From positions 1-5,469 of the forward strand of contig JAUVWB010000138.1 in assembly GCA_030604345.1 (NCBI GenBank): DNA of 5,469 nt. Direction: 5' to 3'. The translations under genes and the position numbers were made by a program. This document shows, in pieces, positions 1-5,469 of the stretch. How positions within the stretch are numbered: the stretch's first letter is position 1; each line of letters begins with the position of its first letter. The notes under the pieces were generated by a model that saw only the letters and a program-made list of their open reading frames with translations, was not told the DNA's origin and searched no databases. This stretch comes from Desulfofustis sp. (lineage in GTDB: Bacteria > Desulfobacterota > Desulfobulbia > Desulfobulbales > Desulfocapsaceae).

Positions 1-37
1 GTCCGTTCCTTCCGTTATTTTTCCGCAAAACCACCCC

Positions 38-53
38 GAATCTTGCAAGATTC
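38..53. repeat. Perfect 16-bp palindrome over the secDF -35 box
   Basis: The sequence GAATCTTGCAAGATTC equals its own reverse complement over all 16 bases. Symmetry stops at once on both sides (C37 against A54). It contains the whole putative -35 hexamer (43-48), and no T-tract follows, so it does not look like a terminator. A perfect palindrome in this place is typical of a dimeric repressor's operator, but no known regulator's consensus was recognised. The palindrome is seen directly. The operator role is inferred. Confidence 0.5.
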
Positions 54-70
54 AGGCATTACGTTATAAT
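43..70 (+). promoter_or_regulatory. Putative sigma70-type promoter of secDF
   Basis: A -35 box TTGCAA at 43-48 (4 of 6 consensus bases) is followed, after a 16-base spacer, by a perfect TATAAT -10 box at 65-70. The predicted transcript would start near 77 and leave a leader of about 56 bases before the secDF ATG at 133. The -35 box is embedded in a perfect palindrome, so access by RNA polymerase could be regulated. In many bacteria secD is co-transcribed with an upstream yajC. A promoter here means secDF can at least be started independently of whatever lies to the left. Confidence 0.6.
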
Positions 71-132
71 CGCCAGGCTGACAAGGACTCAAGCAAAGAG
101 CCATTTCCTTCAACCCCCTGCCGGAACCTTTT

Positions 133-2718
133 ATGAACACGACCATAAAACTCAAGCTCGGTCTACTGGTATTTCTCATCACGCTGGCCGTCGTCACGGT
201 TGTCCCCTCCTTCTATGACAAGACGCCCACCTGGTGGAAAACCTACATGGCACCGGAGGGCTTGCGCCTCGGTCTCGATCTGCAGGGTGGCATGCATCTG
301 GTACTCAAAGTCAACCTGCAGAAGGCCAGGGAAAACACCCTGGAGTTGGCGGCCAACGATCTTCGCGACGCCCTTGCTGAACAATCGATCAGTGTCGTGC
401 AGAGTTCTACCGGCGACAGGAGCTCGATCGTCTTTACCGTCCCCAACACCAGTGCTGTCGAGCGCATCCGCACTATCGTCCAGGATGGTTTCGAAGAAGA
501 GCTCGATATCAGCGTCGACGCGAAGGAGGGCAGCTTCCCCCGGATTACGCTCAGTCTGAGTCAGGAAAAAATCGATTTCATCAACAACAACGCCGTCTCC
601 CAGTCTCTGGAAATCATCCGAAATCGCATCGACCAATTCGGCGTCGCCGAACCGGTTATCATCCGCCAGGGTTCCGATGAAATCGTCGTTCAGCTTCCCG
701 GCGTCAGGGACCCTGAACGAGCCATGAATCTTATCGGCGATACGGCTCAGCTGGAATTCAAACTGGTGGCCGAAGGTACCGGTGTCGACCCGAACCAATT
801 GGTGAATCAGGCTATCGAGAGCGGGCAATGGTCAGGCAACTGGCAGGACGCCTCCCAGGTTCGCGAACTCAACCGCGTTCTCGCTCCGCACCTGCCGGAA
901 AACACCTCGATCTATTTCGAGCGCCATACCGACCGGCAGACCCAGATCGAATCATTTTCTCCCATCCTCCTGGAAAACAAGGTGTTGATGACCGGAGACA
1001 TGGTCAAAAATGCGCAAGTTCGCATCGGCGGGTCGTTCAATGAACCTTATGTGAGCATCGACCTGACGTCTCGGGGCGGCAAGGTGTTTGCCACCCTCAC
1101 CGAAAAAAACGTCGGCCGACGCATGGCCATCGTCCTGGACGGCAACGTCAAGTCGGCCCCGGTGATTCGCGAACGAATTCTTGGAGGTTCGGCCCAGATT
1201 TCCGGAAGTTTCACCCACGAAGAGGCCTCAGATCTGGCCATCGTCCTACGGGTCGGGGCCTTGCCGGCTCCGGTTGACGTCGTCCAGAACCTGACGGTCG
1301 GCTCAAGCCTCGGTCAGGATTCGATCAATAAAGGAATCATTTCCGGACTGTTCGGCGCGGTGGCGGTCATCGGCTTCATGATCATCTACTACCGATTGGC
1401 CGGCATCATCGCCAATCTCGCCCTGACGCTCAACATCCTCTTTCTCTTTTCCGGCCTGGCCATCCTCAATGCCACCCTGACCCTGCCCGGTATCGCCGGT
1501 ATCGTTCTGGCAGTCGGTATGGCGGTGGATGCCAACGTGCTCATTTATGAGCGAATGCGTGAGGAATTTCGGCTCGGCAAAGCGGTCCGGTCAGGCATAG
1601 AAGGAGGCTTCAGTAAAGCTTTGTCGACCATTGTCGATTCCCAGATCACCACCCTGATCACCGCCCTTGCCCTCTTCCTTTTCGGGACCGGGCCGATCAA
1701 AGGGTTTGCCGTCACCCTGTCGCTGGGTATCATCTTCAACCTCTTTACCGCCCTGTTCTGCTCGCGCCTGATCTTCGACATCCTGTCCAGCAAGCGGTGG
1801 ATAAAGGAGCTTCGCCTGGTGGAGATGATCGGCGATACCCGGATCGACTTCATGCGGATCAAAAAGATCTCCCTTTGCGTCTCAGGCGTCATGGTGCTCA
1901 TCGGACTGATCGCCCTGGTACAGGTGGCTCGCGGAACAGCCAATATGGGCGTCGACTTCGCCGGTGGATCGTTGCTGCAATACAAGGCCGAGCAGCCATT
2001 CACCATGGCTGAGGTCAGAGAAGCCTTTCAGCGTGGGGAGATGGGTGAAGTCGACTTGCAAGAGGTGGAAAACGAGAACCGGTTGATCGTCAAGATCAAG
2101 AAGTCGGAAGAGGTGGTCGCCAACTTGAGCGAGCAAGTCGAGGCCATTTTCGCCGAGGATCTGAGCGGCAAGGGATTTATCTTGGAAAGCCAGTCCGAAA
2201 TCGGTTCCAGTGTCAGCGCCGTTCTCCGCGACAAAGCAATCCTGGCCATCATCATCTCACTGGCCGGGGTTATTATCTACCTCGCCTTCCGTTTTGATCT
2301 GCGCTTCGGCCTGGCGGCAGCCGCTGCCACCTTTCACGATGTCATGGCCGTTCTCGGTATCTGCTGGCTGATGGACATCGAAATGACCCTGCTCATCGTC
2401 ACCGCCCTGCTCACCCTGGCCGGTTACTCCCTCAACGATTCGGTGGTCGTCTTCGACCGAATCCGCGAGAACATGAAAAAGCAGGAGGCCGCCATCGTCG
2501 ACGATTCGCTGATCAACGACAGCATCAATCAAGTACTCAACCGGACGGTGGTCCTGTCGCTGACCACCGCCATGACGCTGCTGGCCTTGTTTTTCTTCGG
2601 CGGCTCGGTTATTCATGATTTCTCGTTTGCCTTGCTGGCGGGTATCGCGGTGGGCACCTATTCTTCCATCTTTGTTGCCGCCCCGATGTTGACCATGTGG
2701 AAACGAGCGGCGGCCTAG
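133..2718 (+). CDS. secDF: Fused protein translocase subunit SecDF
   Basis: SecDF is the inner-membrane, proton-motive-force-driven accessory of SecYEG that pulls exported proteins out on the periplasmic side. The 861-residue product joins a complete SecD and a complete SecF in one chain. The SecD half has TM1 (about 7-25), the LGLDLQGG motif (46-53), a large periplasmic region (about 60-390) and five more helices (about 401-550), with GMAVDANV carrying D466 in TM4. A linker of about 20 residues (556-575) leads to the SecF half: TM7 (about 579-598), VDFAGGS (607-613), the second periplasmic domain, then TM8-12 from about 702. SLNDSVVVFDRIRE (767-779) has D769, and NRT has R804. By family alignment D466, D769 and R804 should match the proton-pathway residues D340, D637 and R671 of Thermus SecDF. 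The chain is longer than Bacillus or Thermus SecDF (about 735-740) because its SecD periplasmic domain is full-sized, as in E. coli. The ATG gives a natural N-in first helix. Its ribosome site is weak (GGA at 123-125). Confidence 0.97.
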   Translation: MNTTIKLKLGLLVFLITLAVVTVVPSFYDKTPTWWKTYMAPEGLRLGLDLQGGMHLVLKVNLQKARENTLELAANDLRDALAEQSISVVQSSTGDRSSIVFTVPNTSAVERIRTIVQDGFEEELDISVDAKEGSFPRITLSLSQEKIDFINNNAVSQSLEIIRNRIDQFGVAEPVIIRQGSDEIVVQLPGVRDPERAMNLIGDTAQLEFKLVAEGTGVDPNQLVNQAIESGQWSGNWQDASQVRELNRVLAPHLPENTSIYFERHTDRQTQIESFSPILLENKVLMTGDMVKNAQVRIGGSFNEPYVSIDLTSRGGKVFATLTEKNVGRRMAIVLDGNVKSAPVIRERILGGSAQISGSFTHEEASDLAIVLRVGALPAPVDVVQNLTVGSSLGQDSINKGIISGLFGAVAVIGFMIIYYRLAGIIANLALTLNILFLFSGLAILNATLTLPGIAGIVLAVGMAVDANVLIYERMREEFRLGKAVRSGIEGGFSKALSTIVDSQITTLITALALFLFGTGPIKGFAVTLSLGIIFNLFTALFCSRLIFDILSSKRWIKELRLVEMIGDTRIDFMRIKKISLCVSGVMVLIGLIALVQVARGTANMGVDFAGGSLLQYKAEQPFTMAEVREAFQRGEMGEVDLQEVENENRLIVKIKKSEEVVANLSEQVEAIFAEDLSGKGFILESQSEIGSSVSAVLRDKAILAIIISLAGVIIYLAFRFDLRFGLAAAAATFHDVMAVLGICWLMDIEMTLLIVTALLTLAGYSLNDSVVVFDRIRENMKKQEAAIVDDSLINDSINQVLNRTVVLSLTTAMTLLALFFFGGSVIHDFSFALLAGIAVGTYSSIFVAAPMLTMWKRAAA

Positions 2719-2722
2719 GCAG

Positions 2723-3466
2723 ATGAACCACGCTGCCGTGCCTGCCGGGGCCGTAAAACGTATCGACGCCAACGAGCCCTTTGCCTTTCATTGTCATCGT
2801 GGCGTCCCCTGCTTCACCAGGTGTTGTCACGACCTGGAGCTTGGGCTCACCCCATACGATGTGTTGCGGCTCAGAAAGGCGACAGGACTATCATCCGCCG
2901 AAGTACTCGAGCGTTTCGTCATCATCGAGCAGAACGATGATGAACCGTTTCCCCGACTCTTTCTGACCATGGTGGATGACGGGAATGCCAGTTGTGTCTT
3001 CCTCGGACCCGAAGGGTGTTCCATTTATCCGCATCGCCCAAGCAGTTGCCGGACCTATCCGCTGGGCCGGGCCATCACCAGGCGCGGCGACCGTTTCGAT
3101 GAGCACTTTGTCCTGCTGCAGGAAACCCACTGCCAAGGATTTCGCGAACCGCTGCTGAACACCCCGAAGAGTTTCCTGCACTCACAGGATCTGGCTGTCT
3201 ACCATGCCTTCAACGACCTGCTGACGGGAATTACGCAACATGATCAAATCAGACAGGGAATGAGCCTGACCGTCCGACAGCAGCACGCCTATCTTCTCGC
3301 CCTTTATGATCTGGACACTTTTCGGGCAAAGCTCAGCGAGGGTCTCGTAGACTGCCATAGCGCGCCGGATGCTGCCGTCTTCGAAGACGACGAGGCCTTA
3401 CTCAGCTACACACTGGCGTGGCTCAGCCACGAACTCTTCGCTGTTGATTCCGGTTCAAGCGGCTGA
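2723..3466 (+). CDS. YkgJ/CxxCxxCC-family cysteine-cluster protein
   Basis: This 247-residue soluble protein has no signal peptide or membrane helix. It matches the YkgJ family (Pfam CxxCxxCC), which is thought to hold a zinc or iron ion or an Fe-S centre and whose reactions are mostly unknown. The cysteine pattern is complete: C24-x5-C30-x3-C34-C35 (the last part as CFTRCC), then C91, C99 in EGCSIYPHRP, C109 in SSCRTYP, and C137 in the segment HCQGF. The region after about 150 is helical-looking and acidic near the end, and I could not assign it. The ATG lies four bases after the secDF stop, so translational coupling is likely. Its only Shine-Dalgarno-like bases (AGG) overlap that stop. The family is clear from the motifs. 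Any role in protein export or metal handling would be a guess from position alone. Confidence 0.9.
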   Translation: MNHAAVPAGAVKRIDANEPFAFHCHRGVPCFTRCCHDLELGLTPYDVLRLRKATGLSSAEVLERFVIIEQNDDEPFPRLFLTMVDDGNASCVFLGPEGCSIYPHRPSSCRTYPLGRAITRRGDRFDEHFVLLQETHCQGFREPLLNTPKSFLHSQDLAVYHAFNDLLTGITQHDQIRQGMSLTVRQQHAYLLALYDLDTFRAKLSEGLVDCHSAPDAAVFEDDEALLSYTLAWLSHELFAVDSGSSG

Positions 3467-3500
3467 TTCACCCTTAAAGAACCCGACAGAGCCCACCACC

Positions 3501-4124
3501 ATGCTCAAAAGCGTCATCTTCGATTGCGACGGAGTCATGTTCGACTCGAGAGAAACCAACCGTCGCTACTATAACGACCTGCTCACCGCCTTCGGATATC
3601 CGAAGATGAGCGAAGAAGAGGTGGACTATGTCCACATGCATAACGTGACCGATTCGGTACACCGCATCTTCAAACACCATCCCCCGCACCGCATGGACGA
3701 GGTGCATCGATACCGGCTCAATCTGGACTATACCCCCTATTTGTCTTACATGGTCATGGAACCGGATCTCCTTGACTTCCTGGAGTTCGCCAAATCACGG
3801 TATCGCCTGGCAATTTCAACCAACCGTACCACCACCATGCAACCGCTGTTGCACACGTTCAATCTCACCCACTACTTCGAACGGGTGGTGACCGCTCTCG
3901 ATGTGCCTCGTGCCAAACCCGCCCCCGATGCGCTGTTGGATATTCTCGCCTATTTTGGCTGTGCGGCCGAAGAGGCAATCTATATCGGTGACTCGATAAT
4001 CGACCGGCAGCACTCCGAAGCGGCAGGAGTTTCGTTGATCGCTTTTCGTAATCCCGATCTACCGGCCGAATATCACGTGGACAGTTTCACCCAGATCCGC
4101 CAATTGGCACCATTTGCGGGATAG
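3501..4124 (+). CDS. HAD-superfamily hydrolase (phosphatase-like)
   Basis: This 207-residue cytoplasmic protein carries all four HAD motifs. Motif I is DCDGV (nucleophile D8, acid/base D10), motif II is STN (T107), motif III is K139 in AKPAPD, and motif IV is GDSIID (D164, D168). An alpha-helical C1-type cap lies between motifs I and II (about 15-95). Motifs and length fit the phosphoglycolate phosphatase/beta-phosphoglucomutase branch, which normally hydrolyses small phosphate esters using Mg2+. The true substrate cannot be read from the sequence. The start at 3501 puts motif I at residues 8-11, as usual. An in-frame extension to 3369 would overlap the YkgJ gene by 98 bases with no HAD-like sequence, so I rejected it. 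The cap is unusually rich in histidine (seven between residues 45 and 69). It probably shares the secDF transcript, 34 bases after the YkgJ stop. Confidence 0.93.
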   Translation: MLKSVIFDCDGVMFDSRETNRRYYNDLLTAFGYPKMSEEEVDYVHMHNVTDSVHRIFKHHPPHRMDEVHRYRLNLDYTPYLSYMVMEPDLLDFLEFAKSRYRLAISTNRTTTMQPLLHTFNLTHYFERVVTALDVPRAKPAPDALLDILAYFGCAAEEAIYIGDSIIDRQHSEAAGVSLIAFRNPDLPAEYHVDSFTQIRQLAPFAG

Positions 4125-4164
4125 GCGAGATCGCGTCTCTTGCTGCCGCCGGCGACGACGCCGA
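4125..4164. other. 40-bp convergent spacer with two small hairpins
   Basis: This spacer separates the converging ends of the HAD gene and the minus-strand regulator. It contains GAGA-tcgcg-TCTC (4127-4139), a 4-base stem, and CGGCG-acga-CGCCG (4150-4163), a 5-base GC stem. Neither is followed by a T-run on either strand, so neither qualifies as a standard intrinsic terminator. They may help slow polymerase or protect 3' ends, but termination here is more likely Rho-dependent or extends into the opposing gene. Confidence 0.3.
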
Positions 4165-5223
4165 TCACTGAAGCTCCCGACTCTCATCAACCCGCTTCAC
4201 CCCCTCCATCAGCAGCGCCATAAAATCGCCTATCTCCGCTGCCTTCATTTGATGGGGGGCAAGGCCGGTGCGGAAGATATAAACGCCTTCCCGTTCCGCC
4301 CACATGGCATAGATCGCTTGCTGATTCTCCAACTCACCGTAACGGGCATTGATGATGCATCCCTCGCGAAACGCGACCTCTGCCTCCCGACCGGAAAAAT
4401 GGAGGGTGAGCACTCCGGTCTTCTGGTGCATGTGCAGAATCTGGAAGAGTTCGGCGGGCGCCATCTCTTTAAGTCTTCCCTGCATACACGATTCAAAGGA
4501 ATGGGCTCGGGCGCTGTTGGCACGAGCAAGTCGCTCGGCAAGGAGTTGCGCCATGAACAACTGAACTGATGGGGATTGCTCGATAATTTTATTGAAATAC
4601 TCCCCGCCGATAGCCACCAGTACCGTTTCTTCCAAGGCCGATACCGTGGCCCCGGCCACATTACCGACCAGGTAGCTCATTTCTCCGCAAATCTCGCCTG
4701 GGCCAAGCGTCGTGATATGCACTGGCCCATCATCAACGCTGAGCCGTCCGGAAAGAATGACGAAGAGATCGAGATTCGGCTCACCCTTTCTGATCAGGAT
4801 TTTGCCCCGCCGACACCGTTCCTCCCGAAAGTACTCCATCATGTCGCGAAGGTGGCGCGGCGGGACGGTTCGAAAAAGGGGGCATTCAACAATCTGGCCG
4901 AGCAATGCCTGCTGCTCAACATTGAGGATAACCTCGGCTCCGGACTCGGAACAGCCGTCAGTCTCGGCCGGCAGCAGACGGAATTTGATCAAACCGGTGC
5001 AGCCACTGCAACTGAACCGTCTCTTGTGGTCTGTCGATTGGTCTGCCGGTTCACCGAGAAGAACAAAAAGCAGTTCGGTCATCTCCCGCACCAGAATAAG
5101 GCAGACTTCCTTGTTCTCCGGTGGAGAAAACGACCGTTGCGTCAACCGAAAACAGTCACCCACTCGATAGAGGGGACAATTGTTGTCCTCGACGACCTCA
5201 AAATGAGCGATAAACGGTTTCAT
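4165..5223 (-). CDS. Cys-rich / cNMP-binding-fold / DUF4388 regulator
   Basis: This 352-residue soluble protein has three parts. Residues 1 to about 95 form a cysteine-rich region (C16 in CPLYRVGD, C24, C41, then C72 and C75 in FSCSGC, and C91) that could bind a metal or Fe-S centre. Residues about 107-235 form a cyclic-nucleotide-binding beta-barrel: FVILSGRL (154-161), LGPGEICGEMSYL (173-185) and a following helix. The phosphate-binding cassette keeps G180-E181, but its usual R-[ST/A] is replaced by G191-A192-T193, so ordinary cAMP/cGMP binding is doubtful. Residues about 247-345 match DUF4388 (PatA N-terminal type), starting at MQGRLKEM and including TGVLTL and GCIINA. There is no helix-turn-helix, so it is more likely a signalling adaptor than a DNA-binding CRP/FNR regulator. 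The start is ATG at 5223; a TTG at 5289 would extend the frame by 22 residues but lies in a likely -10 box. GGA sits directly against the ATG, a poor ribosome site. It is convergent with the HAD gene and stands alone on its strand. Confidence 0.87.
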   Translation of the reverse strand: MKPFIAHFEVVEDNNCPLYRVGDCFRLTQRSFSPPENKEVCLILVREMTELLFVLLGEPADQSTDHKRRFSCSGCTGLIKFRLLPAETDGCSESGAEVILNVEQQALLGQIVECPLFRTVPPRHLRDMMEYFREERCRRGKILIRKGEPNLDLFVILSGRLSVDDGPVHITTLGPGEICGEMSYLVGNVAGATVSALEETVLVAIGGEYFNKIIEQSPSVQLFMAQLLAERLARANSARAHSFESCMQGRLKEMAPAELFQILHMHQKTGVLTLHFSGREAEVAFREGCIINARYGELENQQAIYAMWAEREGVYIFRTGLAPHQMKAAEIGDFMALLMEGVKRVDESRELQ

Positions 5224-5287
5224 TCCGTTTGCACGAGCGTCTTTTTGTCCGATAGTGAAGCAATCTGGCACGAGTTGGCACCAAACC

Positions 5288-5315
5288 AATATACCCAGTG
5301 ATTTCCGATTGGCGA
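5288..5315 (-). promoter_or_regulatory. Putative promoter of the cNMP-fold/DUF4388 regulator
   Basis: Read on the minus strand, TCGCCA (5315-5310, 4 of 6 consensus -35 bases) is followed by 16 bases and then TATATT (5293-5288, 5 of 6 -10 bases). The transcript would start near 5281 and leave a leader of about 58 bases before the ATG at 5223. The upstream TTG start candidate (5289-5287) overlaps the -10 box and could not be on this transcript, which supports the shorter protein. The match is moderate and could be chance. Confidence 0.4.
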
Positions 5316-5416
5316 GACTTTTTTACGAAAATTCCACACCCCTCCACCCTTCATTTCCCCCCGGAATGTTTCACAAAGGAACCTTTCTCCCGGACCTCGC
5401 CAGCATCATATTTTTT

Positions 5417-5445
5417 TTGGTGTTGTTTCATTAAGTTGATATAAT
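5417..5445 (+). promoter_or_regulatory. Putative rightward promoter for a gene beyond the edge
   Basis: A perfect TATAAT at 5440-5445 lies 17 bases after TTGGTG (5417-5422, only 3 of 6 -35 bases, TTG conserved), with a T8 run directly before it. The transcript would start near 5452 and leave the window at once, so the target gene is not visible. The perfect -10 box is good evidence; the -35 box is weak. Confidence 0.4.
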
Positions 5446-5469
5446 GACTCCATTGCATCCGCCCTCAAC

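Larger units (their letters stand above)
5224..5469. other. Divergent intergenic/promoter region, no convincing gene
   Basis: This stretch lies upstream of the minus-strand regulator and presumably upstream of a gene beyond the right edge. It is AT-richer than the flanking genes and has T-runs at 5319-5324 and 5411-5418. It holds one plausible promoter on each strand, a short inverted repeat AAAGG-aa-CCTTT at 5375-5386, and TGT-ttc-ACA at 5367-5375. No reading frame here has a credible start and family match. No intrinsic terminator or RNA gene was seen. Confidence 0.6.

Noticed and set aside
2..136. A + strand frame, open from the left edge, whose TGA overlaps the secDF ATG as ATGA, as if it were the end of an upstream gene such as yajC.
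   Set aside because: Its translation has no YajC-like or other recognisable character. All three forward frames are open across the first 66 bases, so openness means little. A strong promoter with a perfect TATAAT lies inside it.
163..828. A long minus-strand open frame (221 codons) opposite the SecD half.
   Set aside because: It is fully antisense to a clearly conserved protein, has no recognisable domain, and is explained by the codon bias of secDF. The minus-strand frame at 2257-2772 is rejected for the same reason.
3369..3500. A 44-residue N-terminal extension of the HAD protein.
   Set aside because: It would overlap the YkgJ gene by 98 bases, and the HAD core begins immediately after the ATG at 3501.
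5231..5274. A direct repeat of GCACGAG (5231-5237 and 5268-5274) in the regulator's leader.
   Set aside because: Two copies of a 7-base word within 45 bases can easily arise by chance, and the spacing and flanks show no further similarity.
5224..5289. A 22-residue N-terminal extension of the regulator from a TTG codon.
   Set aside because: TTG is a rare start, it overlaps the likely -10 box, and the shorter ATG-started protein begins just before the first family-like segment.
4576..5301. A + strand open frame of 241 codons opposite the regulator gene, and a similar one at 4114-4569.
   Set aside because: Both mirror the minus-strand cNMP-fold/DUF4388 gene, which has two recognisable domains in the correct frame. 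The + strand translations match nothing recognised.
5367..5386. TGT-ttc-ACA and AAAGG-aa-CCTTT as possible operators between the divergent promoters.
   Set aside because: Both are short and match no regulator consensus I recognise (not CRP-like or FNR-like), so they are mentioned only in the intergenic entry.

Overview
The window looks like chromosomal DNA from a Gram-negative, moderately GC-rich bacterium. The gene content best fits the Desulfobacterota, perhaps the Desulfobulbales: a fused SecDF, a YkgJ-type cysteine-cluster protein, and a regulator joining a cyclic-nucleotide-binding fold to a DUF4388 (PatA-type) domain. This placement is an inference from gene content, not from a search.

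Left part (1-4124, + strand). A short leader carries a good sigma70-like promoter (perfect TATAAT, 16-base spacer, TTGCAA) whose -35 box lies inside a perfect 16-base palindrome. A tightly packed gene run follows: secDF (133-2718), a YkgJ/CxxCxxCC protein four bases later (2723-3466), and a HAD-family phosphohydrolase 34 bases after that (3501-4124). The spacing and the lack of any internal terminator suggest one transcript. SecDF is the proton-driven export accessory of the Sec translocon. The other two are soluble proteins whose relation to export is unknown.

Right part (4165-5223, - strand). A single gene converges on the HAD gene across a 40-base spacer. It encodes a 352-residue, three-part protein: a cysteine-rich N-terminal region, a cNMP-binding beta-barrel fold that lacks the usual phosphate-binding arginine, and a C-terminal DUF4388 domain. 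This is the least understood and most interesting gene here. I chose the ATG at 5223 rather than the far-upstream TTG because the TTG sits inside a plausible -10 box.

The last 246 bases (5224-5469) hold no convincing gene. They appear to be a divergent promoter region serving the regulator to the left and a gene beyond the right edge.

There is no RNA gene, insertion sequence, CRISPR array or phage remnant. I did not find a clear new multi-gene system. The strongest leads are the architecture of the minus-strand regulator and the palindrome over the secDF promoter.
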